Source of the DNA: Candidatus Aminicenantes bacterium UBA4820
Lineage (GTDB): Bacteria; Acidobacteriota; UBA4820
Assembly (NCBI GenBank): GCA_002402325.1
Contig: DHFQ01000052.1
Coordinates: 1 to 6,755 of the forward strand
Reading direction: 5' to 3'
Length of the DNA stretch: 6,755 nucleotides
Both the position numbers and the translations under genes were made by a program. This document shows positions 1 to 5,274 of this stretch, in pieces; position 1 is the stretch's first letter, and each line of letters begins with the position of its first letter. The notes under the pieces are model-generated. The model had not been told where the DNA came from and did not search any database. It worked only from the letters and a program-made list of their open reading frames with translations.

Positions 1-1610
1 TAGTCATCCTGAAGCCACTTGGGATTTTTCTCTTTAAGTGGTACGCCATCTACCTTGTAATAGCCGTCATCTTTGTAACCATTTGGGCAGGTATAGCCTT
101 TTTTCAGCAAATCGTCTATCCATTTCCCTCTATTCGATGATATTCCTGAATACGGTGGATTGCCAAGTATCACTAAAATCGGTTGATCTCTTTTCACATT
201 ACTCGCAAGGTGTGATTCTTCAGATAAGGAGGACATTCCAGGAAGTCTTGTTTTTGCAAGTTCCTCCATTTCAAGCGTGTTGGTGAGATAAAGTTTGAAT
301 CTATCATCATCCTTAAGTTTATAGCCAAGCTCTTCGAGCAAAAAAGACATTTTTATATGGCCAACAGCATAAGGTGCCATCATCAATTCAAAAGCATAGA
401 AATTTTTTAGAATATGTTCCTTTATAAAATTTTCCTTTCCGCCTTCACCATACCTTGAAGTAAATTCGGTTACTGCAAGTTTGGCACATTCTGCCAAAAA
501 TGTGAGCGTTCCCGCAGAAGGGTCTAAAACTGTTACCGATTTATCAGCAAAACCATCTCCTTTATCAAAATGGTTCTTCAGGATTTCGTGAAGCGAGCGA
601 ACAATATAGGAAACCACAGGTTCGGGAGTATAATAAACCCCCCTTTTTTCCCTTGTTTTCGGATCATATTCTGCAAGGAATGTCTCATAAAAATGGACTA
701 TCGGGTCCTTACCTTTGTGCTTATGAAAATATTCGTCAAGTAATTTATAGACATCGGTAACAGCAAGCACATCAGAAATGTCATCAATTATCCATTCCAT
801 CTGCTCTGGCAATTTACCAAGTGAGATGAACTTGAAGACATCTCTTAAGATTCCTATTGTTTGTGGAATGTGGTCGTAGGCAAGTTTTCTATTAAACCCA
901 TTGTGAGAACGGGTGCGGGCAACAAAAAGACCATAAGTTATTGTCTGAGAATAAAGGTCTGCAAAATCTTCCTTTTTAAGTTCACTCAGAAGATATGTAC
1001 GAAACGCTTCATAAAATCCAGATATCTCTCCCTTCTTATCTTTTTCCTCTTCTTCTAACTCTTGAGCAATAACTTCATCTCTTAAAAATCTTGTCCTCCT
1101 TGCAAGTTCTTTGGCAAGAGTCTCTGCATCGTAAACCCTGGGGAGGGAAAAGGAAAAAAACTTTTCTAAAAGGTTCTGAAATTCTTTTTCTTTCTCTGCT
1201 GGTGGGACCGTTTTCATCTCATACATAACATAATGCCTACCAATACAAACAGGTCCTTCAACAAGTACACCATTCCTATATAGCCTGAATTCAAAAAAAT
1301 TTGTCAAGATTAAATTTGGAAATGTAGCGCGATAGCGTTTCAATTGCTCGCTATCTTCTATTTCGCTTAAGTTTCCAACTGTTGGCGATTTTGCCTCAAT
1401 GTAACCAACTATGTGTTGACTGCCATCCCATACTCTAAAATCGGGATTACCCGCTTCAGTTCTTTTGGGAAGAGTGGTTATCTGAAGATTTCTCTCCTTT
1501 TGCTTTGAGTATTCTTTTAACAGTTCGCTAAGACAGGGATAGAAACTTTCCTCCCTCGCATCTTCATGAGAGTTAGTTTCAAATATCTTTTTCAGGTATT
1601 CTTTAATCAT
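1..1610 (-). CDS. Type ISP/IIG single-chain restriction-modification enzyme, N-terminal part (gene runs off the left edge)
   Basis: Continuous reading frame of 536 codons from ATG at 1610 to the window edge; the C-terminus is outside. Seen: an N-terminal PD-(D/E)xK nuclease signature (P56-D57, then E72-A-K74 after a beta strand), a helical linker at about 140-320, a methyltransferase motif X-like stretch RGVYYTPEPVV at 324-333, SAM-binding motif I DPSAGTLTF at 363-371, and catalytic motif IV NPPYSG at 484-489. The last codons read NPKWLQDD, which I recall as typical of this family just after motif IV. The order nuclease-helical-N6-adenine methyltransferase fits stand-alone enzymes that cut and methylate with one polypeptide. 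The missing part should hold the rest of the methyltransferase and the target-recognition domain. The start is supported by GGAG at 1619-1622 and an in-frame stop at 1632-1634. No helicase motifs lie between nuclease and methyltransferase, so it is not the larger LlaGI-like ISP form. Motifs appear intact, so it is probably active unless broken beyond the edge. The recognition site cannot be read. Confidence 0.93.
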   Translation of the reverse strand, partial: MIKEYLKKIFETNSHEDAREESFYPCLSELLKEYSKQKERNLQITTLPKRTEAGNPDFRVWDGSQHIVGYIEAKSPTVGNLSEIEDSEQLKRYRATFPNLILTNFFEFRLYRNGVLVEGPVCIGRHYVMYEMKTVPPAEKEKEFQNLLEKFFSFSLPRVYDAETLAKELARRTRFLRDEVIAQELEEEEKDKKGEISGFYEAFRTYLLSELKKEDFADLYSQTITYGLFVARTRSHNGFNRKLAYDHIPQTIGILRDVFKFISLGKLPEQMEWIIDDISDVLAVTDVYKLLDEYFHKHKGKDPIVHFYETFLAEYDPKTREKRGVYYTPEPVVSYIVRSLHEILKNHFDKGDGFADKSVTVLDPSAGTLTFLAECAKLAVTEFTSRYGEGGKENFIKEHILKNFYAFELMMAPYAVGHIKMSFLLEELGYKLKDDDRFKLYLTNTLEMEELAKTRLPGMSSLSEESHLASNVKRDQPILVILGNPPYSGISSNRGKWIDDLLKKGYTCPNGYKDDGYYKVDGVPLKEKNPKWLQDD

Positions 1611-1618
1611 CCACCTTT

Positions 1619-1622
1619 CTCC
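1619..1622 (-). promoter_or_regulatory. Ribosome binding site of the restriction-modification gene
   Basis: GGAG on the minus strand, 8 nt before the ATG at 1610. A second purine run, GGTGG, abuts the ATG and is too close to serve. The in-frame TAA at 1632-1634 leaves no other usual start upstream, so this site fixes the start. Confidence 0.6.
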
Positions 1623-1628
1623 AATGAT

Positions 1629-1657
1629 GTTTTACCAAAACAATTCATAAACGTCAA
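1629..1657 (-). promoter_or_regulatory. Candidate sigma-70 promoter of the restriction-modification gene
   Basis: Minus strand: TTGACG (1652-1657, 5 of 6 to the -35 consensus), a 17-nt spacer, then TAAAAC (1629-1634, 4 of 6 to the -10 consensus). Transcription would begin around 1622, leaving a leader of only about 12 nt that starts at or just before the GGAG. This is inferred from sequence match alone. In AT-rich DNA such matches arise by chance, so confidence is low. Confidence 0.35.
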
Positions 1658-1698
1658 ATATGTAGTAACCAACCAACATACCTATTTTACCTTCTCTT

Positions 1699-1726
1699 TT
1701 GCGAGGATGCCGAAGGAAACGACTGC
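1699..1726. repeat. Possible degraded copy of a TTGCGAGG-type interspersed repeat
   Basis: Within the 174-nt spacer, the plus strand has TTGCGAGG, then GCCGAAGG, then AAACGACTGC. This order resembles the short non-coding interspersed repeats of many bacterial genomes that read CATTGCGAGG, a GAAG-containing block, CGAC and GCAATC. The patch is locally GC-richer than its flanks. Only one copy is in the window, so repetition itself is not shown; the call rests on remembered resemblance. Confidence 0.3.
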
Positions 1727-1784
1727 TATGGAAAAAGTTGCTTTGAAATGAGTGAAGGAAGGCATAGATTGTGTATTTTTAGTT

Positions 1785-2345
1785 TCAAGATGTGGAAAGA
1801 GTTTCTTTTTTAATCTTCTTGAATACTTCATAAAAATCCTCATTCAGAGAACTATCAAATTTCTTCAACCATTTAACAATGTAACGACCATCGAAGTCTG
1901 GGTTTTTTAGCAAAATTGACCTAACATCTTCAATGTCTCCTAGCCTTCTGGCAATAATCTTATGAATAATCAAATCTTCAAGAGAGGCAAATCTAACCGT
2001 TGTCTCTCCTAACTTTATAGCCTTCGCCCTTTCAATTGCCTTCCTTTCATAAGGGGTGAACGAAAAAATGAAGTCAACTCTTATTCCGCTTTTCTCATCC
2101 ATTACTGGCAACACTAATGTTTTCTTAACAAATTCCTTTACATCTTTTACCAAAATCTTTAGCCCTATATTTTTAACAATGTTCATAATTGTTTTTAACT
2201 CATCCGGCTTTACTCCTAAAGTTATATCTATATCCCGGGTTAAGCGCGGTTCTCCATAAAGGAGCACTGCCTGTCCCCCTATGACATAAGGAATATTAAA
2301 TTTTGATAATTCTTTAACTACCTTCTCAAGAATTATTTTAAACAC
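1785..2345 (-). CDS. MNT-superfamily nucleotidyltransferase (AbiEii/DUF6036-like), 186 aa
   Basis: Seen: the polymerase-beta-like nucleotidyltransferase signature, with G23-G24 in the loop VIGGQAV, then RDIDI with D38 and D40 as metal ligands, and a third acidic residue D91 in IRVDFIF. A conserved helical stretch SLEDLIIHK (121-129) followed by DIEDV (137-141) is characteristic of this family. At 186 residues it is a complete small nucleotidyltransferase. Family knowledge: relatives transfer nucleotides to RNA or protein, and several act as toxins or their modifiers (AbiEii, MenT, MntA). The substrate here is unknown. The start is GTG at 2345, overlapping the last 8 nt of the upstream 65-codon gene, with an SD inside that gene, so translation is probably coupled. 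It may be the active member of a two-gene toxin-antitoxin-like unit, but this is inference from arrangement. No terminator is visible after the stop. Confidence 0.85.
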   Translation of the reverse strand: MFKIILEKVVKELSKFNIPYVIGGQAVLLYGEPRLTRDIDITLGVKPDELKTIMNIVKNIGLKILVKDVKEFVKKTLVLPVMDEKSGIRVDFIFSFTPYERKAIERAKAIKLGETTVRFASLEDLIIHKIIARRLGDIEDVRSILLKNPDFDGRYIVKWLKKFDSSLNEDFYEVFKKIKKETLSTS

Positions 2346-2535
2346 TGTTTACCACCCTTGCAATTTTTATATCAATTTCCAGTCCATCAAGTTTTGCCTT
2401 TGGTGGCATAACTCCTAATGCGACTGCCTCATCGTACATCTCTTCCACAATTTGAAAATTCTTCATCACATCCACTTTTGTTTTTCTCTGAAATTCGTCT
2501 TCAAATTTTAAGAGTTCTTCACTGTTTTTTATCAC
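2338..2535 (-). CDS. Small conserved protein, 65 aa, partner of the nucleotidyltransferase
   Basis: Starts with GTG at 2535, with GAGGA 6 nt upstream and an in-frame TGA shortly before it, so no longer form is possible. The product is soluble, charged and mostly helical, with a C-terminal part reading EAVALGVMPPKAKLDG then EIDIKIARVVNSV. There is no Cys and no membrane segment. I recall proteins of this size with a similar EAV.LG...P...L.G.E.DIKIAKV.NSV ending directly upstream of similar nucleotidyltransferases in other prokaryotes, but could not check it. It lacks the RX4-6H motif of HEPN toxins, so it is not a standard MNT/HEPN partner. Its stop lies inside the start of the next gene (8-nt overlap). 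It is probably a real gene and a functional partner (antitoxin or specificity subunit). The exact role is unknown. Confidence 0.75.
   Translation of the reverse strand: MIKNSEELLKFEDEFQRKTKVDVMKNFQIVEEMYDEAVALGVMPPKAKLDGLEIDIKIARVVNSV
2352..2359 (-). promoter_or_regulatory. Ribosome binding site of the nucleotidyltransferase, inside the upstream gene
   Basis: AAGGGTGG on the minus strand, 6 nt before the GTG at 2345. It lies within the coding part of the 65-residue gene, so ribosomes finishing that gene pass over it. This supports the GTG start and coupled translation. Confidence 0.6.
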
Positions 2536-2541
2536 TTCTAT

Positions 2542-2546
2542 TCCTC
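2542..2546 (-). promoter_or_regulatory. Ribosome binding site of the 65-aa gene
   Basis: GAGGA on the minus strand, 6 nt before GTG at 2535. It decides the GTG start, because an in-frame TGA at 2545-2547 overlaps the site. The 51 nt between this start and the zinc-ribbon stop show no promoter-like pair, which suggests co-transcription. Confidence 0.6.
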
Positions 2547-2586
2547 AGTTTTACCTCTTACTTCACCACCTGCAAAAATCAAATCT

Positions 2587-3231
2587 CTATATCAACTTGT
2601 TTCCGCACTCAGGGCAGAATTTGGAATTTCCTGATAACTCCGCACCACATTTGGGGCATTTCTCTTTTGTATAGAGTTCCTCTCCACATTCGGGACAGAA
2701 CTTGACATTTCCACTAAGAGAAACTCCGCACTTTGGACAAAGAGCCTTTACTCTTTTTTCCTTCCAATCAACATTACTGGGCAAATCTTTTTCAGCAACC
2801 TGTGCGTGGGCGTGAATTTCCTCAACGGTTCTTGATGCCTGTGCTGCAGCCATTTCAACTCCAACATCCGGGGCACACTCCTTGCAAAGCCCTTTGTCAT
2901 TATTGAAGCATCTTTCCTTGCAAACCCACTTTGAACATCTTGGACATTGAACAAATGAAGGTTTGATCTCCTCTATCGCTTCTTCAAAAGCTTTATCGTG
3001 GGCAACTCCTGATGTCATTCTATGAGCCTCTTCTGTGGTTGATGCAATCCTTCTTGCTGTGCCTCCCAAAAAACTTCCAACAATTCCCATAACTCCCGCT
3101 GCCACTCCAACTGTTGATTTTTGAAAACTGCTCATAAACCCATTGCCACATCTCTCACAAAAGAATTTGAATTGGTATCCTCTCCCTGTTGATAAATCAT
3201 CATAATTATCAGTAAAAGGTATTTTCTTCAT
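2587..3231 (-). CDS. Zinc-ribbon protein of unknown function, 214 aa, 16 cysteines
   Basis: ATG at 3231 with GGAGGT 8 nt upstream. All 16 cysteines fall in CxxC or CxxxC pairs. Pair 1 is C25/C28 (FFCERCG). A middle cluster has C96/C99, C104/C108 and C116/C119. Two tandem C-terminal zinc ribbons follow, C165/C168 with C179/C182, then C192/C195 with C206/C209. Between C28 and C96 lies a Gly/Ala-rich hydrophobic stretch (42-57, VGVAAGVMGIVGSFLGG-like), which could be a short membrane-associated helix or a flexible linker. No signal peptide is apparent. The N-terminal start IPFTDNYDDLST and the QFKFFCERCGNG block recall a widespread uncharacterised family of cytosolic zinc-ribbon proteins. Enough ligands are present for four Zn sites. 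The role could be nucleic-acid or protein binding; I do not assign one. It heads a short operon with its own promoter, followed 51 nt later by the 65-aa gene. Confidence 0.88.
   Translation of the reverse strand: MKKIPFTDNYDDLSTGRGYQFKFFCERCGNGFMSSFQKSTVGVAAGVMGIVGSFLGGTARRIASTTEEAHRMTSGVAHDKAFEEAIEEIKPSFVQCPRCSKWVCKERCFNNDKGLCKECAPDVGVEMAAAQASRTVEEIHAHAQVAEKDLPSNVDWKEKRVKALCPKCGVSLSGNVKFCPECGEELYTKEKCPKCGAELSGNSKFCPECGNKLI
2605..2739 (-). repeat. Tandem pair of zinc-ribbon coding units
   Basis: Two 54-nt units (2686-2739 and 2605-2658) spaced 81 nt apart encode CPKCG..LSGN.KFCPEC. By hand alignment 15 of 18 residues match, but only 32 of 54 nucleotides do. Twelve of the 15 identical residues use different codons. 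This is an internal domain duplication, not a recent DNA repeat. Confidence 0.85.
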
Positions 3232-3239
3232 AACTTCCT

Positions 3240-3245
3240 ACCTCC
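3240..3245 (-). promoter_or_regulatory. Ribosome binding site of the zinc-ribbon gene
   Basis: GGAGGT on the minus strand, 8 nt before the ATG at 3231. It is one of the strongest SD matches in the window and confirms the start. Confidence 0.75.
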
Positions 3246-3252
3246 ATACAAT

Positions 3253-3280
3253 ATTATATCGCTTTTTTACATAATGCCAT
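3253..3280 (-). promoter_or_regulatory. Candidate sigma-70 promoter of the zinc-ribbon operon
   Basis: A perfect -10 hexamer TATAAT (3253-3258) is preceded, after 16 nt, by ATGGCA (3275-3280, 4 of 6 to the -35 consensus). The predicted start near 3246 gives a leader of about 15 nt that contains the GGAGGT. It lies in the 105-nt gap after the transporter pair, so it separates the two transcription units. Confidence 0.5.
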
Positions 3281-3319
3281 GAAATTTTTGTGTGATAAAT
3301 GATTGTCGCTTCTAATTGT

Positions 3320-3360
3320 ATCCCCACTTCCAATGATCATCTTACAACAAGAATGGGGAT
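3320..3360. repeat. Inverted repeat spanning the mntH stop codon
   Basis: ATCCCCA (3320-3326) and TGGGGAT (3354-3360) are perfect 7-nt arms separated by 27 nt. The loop contains the 8-nt palindrome ATGATCAT and the stop codon of the NRAMP gene. No T-run follows on the minus strand, so it is not an ordinary intrinsic terminator. It could form an mRNA 3'-end hairpin or be chance. Confidence 0.35.
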
Positions 3361-5223
3361 GCTCAATTTGTGCCTCACGGGATCAACTGTTTCTCCAAGT
3401 AAAATGTCTGAAAGAAGGCGATGACCATGAGCGCCCATCACAAGTAAATCAGTTTTGTGTGAGGTAACAAATTTGATTATCTCCGATGCGGGATTCCCAA
3501 AGGCGAGGGCTATTTCGACTGGAACTCCATAATTCCTTATCTGCTCCGCTATCTCAACAAGGTATTGCTCATCTTTTCTTGTGTGTTCATCGTATATTTC
3601 AGTTCCATAAACGCTTCCCGCCGCTGAATCTGCAACATGCAGTAAAGTAATCAACGAATCACCCATTTTTGCAAGGCTTAGAGCCTTTCCTATGACCTGA
3701 GCATCGCTTCCATCCCTTCCGAGTGCAACAACAATGTTCTTTATCGGCGTGGTTTCTATCTTTTCAATCACTCCTTCAGCACCTTCGATATGCTCTCCCT
3801 TCCAGCCTTTTCCTTTGTTGAAAATTGGAAACAAGAGTAGATATAAAAGAAAAAAGCCGATCAAAAGGGATAGAGTTATTATCAACCCTGATAAAAGATA
3901 GGAGGGATAAGTTTTGAGAAATGAAACCGATTTATCAAATAGAAGTTTTGCGTTTAAGATAATGATTATAATAGAGACAACCCATGCTAATAATTTAAGT
4001 GGCAAATTACTTGCAAATTTCCCCATTTTTACTTTATTACTCGTAAATTGAATGAGTGGAATTATTGCAAATGGAAGTTGAAGGCTCAGTATCACCTGAC
4101 TCAATATCAAAAGTTTATATGTGCCTTTATCTCCTGAAATGGCGATAACTATTACAGCAGGCAAAAGGGCAAGCGAACGGGTAAGTAGCCTTCTTATTAC
4201 AGGATTTAATCTTATATGAATAAACCCTTCCATAACTATTTGCCCTGCAAGAGTTCCAGTAATTGTCGAACTTTGACCCGAGCATAAAAGCGCCAACCCG
4301 AAGGCAATCGATGCAAAATTACTTCCAACAAGTTGTTCAAGGAGTTTGTTAGCCTGCTGAATTTCAGTAACGACAATTCCATTTTTATAAAAAACTGATG
4401 CAGAGAGAACAAGAATTGCCGCATTTACAAAGAAAGCGACATTTAAAGCAACAGCAGAATCAAGCAAATTGTATCTCAAGGCTGCAGCCTTAGAATCAAC
4501 AATCCGTGAAACCTTCCTTGTCTGAACGAGAGCAGAATGGAGGTAAAGGTTGTGAGGCATAACCGTTGCACCAATAATTCCAAGAACAATATATAACGAT
4601 CCTTCGGGCAAAGATGGAATGAATCCCGATGCAACACTTTTCCATTCAGGCTTTGCAAGAAAGAGATTTACAATAAAGCCAAGAGCAATAACTGTTATCA
4701 TTGACACAATAAAGAGTTCCATTTTACGGATACCGAGCCTTTGAATTGCAAGTAATAAGAAAGTATCAAAAAGTGCGATGACCGCTCCCCATAAAAGCGG
4801 AAGTTTGAAAAGAAGATTTAAGCCTAAAATTGTTCCTAAAACTTCAGCAAGGTCGCACGCTGCAATTGCAACTTCCGCAAGTATCCACAAAATAAACGAT
4901 GTTGTCTTTGAATATTCACTCCTGCATGCCTGCGCAAGGTCTTTCCCCGTAACGATTCCGAGCCTTGCAGACAATGTCTGGAGTATCAAGGCAACGAGAT
5001 TTGACATAAGGATTACCCAGATAAGGTTATATCCAAATCTTGATCCGCCTTCAAGGTCTGTAGCCCAATTGCCCGGATCCATATATCCTACGCTTATAAG
5101 ATATGCAGGACCAGCAAAAGCAAATATCCTTCTAAAAATATTTGGCTGCTGTGTATTGACTGAAGAGTGAACCTCTCCAAGCGATTTTAAATGAATGTGA
5201 CTTTCTTCTTTATTTTTAGCCAT
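3337..5223 (-). CDS. mntH: NRAMP divalent-metal/H+ symporter fused to a C-terminal universal stress protein domain, 628 aa
   Basis: Residues 30 to about 450 are the NRAMP transporter, with about 11 membrane segments. TM1 has D49-P-G-N52 and TM6 has A219-T-V-M222-P-H-N225. The Asp, Asn, Ala and Met are the known metal ligands, and the Met fits a Mn2+/Fe2+ preference. An extra segment (about 455-480) leads to the cytosol, and residues 496-628 form a UspA domain: NIVVALGRDGSDAQ strand, LLHVADS, and GAHG (597-600) with nine residues then G610-E-T, close to the ATP-binding G2xG9xG(S/T) pattern. E611 replaces the usual Ser/Thr. Normal MntH ends near 410-450 aa, so this is a true fusion, seen in other bacteria. 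The chosen start is ATG at 5223 (MAKNKEES), which places HLKSL..VHSSV near the N-terminus as in relatives. A TTG at 5274, right after the antiporter stop, would add 17 basic residues but has no SD. The ATG also has only a weak SD, so translation may depend on the upstream gene. Probable role: Mn/Fe uptake tuned by nucleotide or stress state. Confidence 0.93.
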   Translation of the reverse strand: MAKNKEESHIHLKSLGEVHSSVNTQQPNIFRRIFAFAGPAYLISVGYMDPGNWATDLEGGSRFGYNLIWVILMSNLVALILQTLSARLGIVTGKDLAQACRSEYSKTTSFILWILAEVAIAACDLAEVLGTILGLNLLFKLPLLWGAVIALFDTFLLLAIQRLGIRKMELFIVSMITVIALGFIVNLFLAKPEWKSVASGFIPSLPEGSLYIVLGIIGATVMPHNLYLHSALVQTRKVSRIVDSKAAALRYNLLDSAVALNVAFFVNAAILVLSASVFYKNGIVVTEIQQANKLLEQLVGSNFASIAFGLALLCSGQSSTITGTLAGQIVMEGFIHIRLNPVIRRLLTRSLALLPAVIVIAISGDKGTYKLLILSQVILSLQLPFAIIPLIQFTSNKVKMGKFASNLPLKLLAWVVSIIIIILNAKLLFDKSVSFLKTYPSYLLSGLIITLSLLIGFFLLYLLLFPIFNKGKGWKGEHIEGAEGVIEKIETTPIKNIVVALGRDGSDAQVIGKALSLAKMGDSLITLLHVADSAAGSVYGTEIYDEHTRKDEQYLVEIAEQIRNYGVPVEIALAFGNPASEIIKFVTSHKTDLLVMGAHGHRLLSDILLGETVDPVRHKLSIPILVVR

Positions 5224-5274
5224 TTCTTGTATCTTAAGTCGGCGCCGTTTTGTTTTAATATCATAGAATTGCAA

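Noticed and set aside
1566..1751. Plus-strand frame of 61 codons across the spacer before the restriction gene
   Set aside because: It overlaps the start of the restriction gene and the repeat-like patch, shows no recognisable protein features, and ends without an SD-supported neighbour.
1740..1784. Terminator hairpin after the nucleotidyltransferase (CTATG and CATAG arms)
   Set aside because: The arms are only 5 nt, the loop is long, and no adjacent T-run follows in the right place on the minus strand.
2338..2535. HEPN toxin identity for the 65-aa protein
   Set aside because: It has no RX4-6H motif and is shorter than known HEPN domains, so it is left as an unclassified partner.
2748..2954. 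Minus-strand 68-codon frame inside the zinc-ribbon gene
   Set aside because: It is a different reading frame of a gene whose cysteine pattern clearly fixes the true frame. Frames at 4236-4424 and 4476-4658 within mntH were rejected for the same reason.
3232..3336. Intrinsic terminator after the NRAMP gene
   Set aside because: No GC-rich hairpin followed by a T-run is present on the minus strand; the only inverted repeat spans the stop codon and lacks a U-tract.
4778..5170. Open plus-strand frame of 130 codons inside the NRAMP gene
   Set aside because: It lies antisense to a strongly supported transporter, has no family motif or SD, and its composition is that of a complement of coding sequence. 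The same holds for shorter plus-strand frames at 38-286, 861-1058, 2056-2259, 2418-2705 and 5780-6076.
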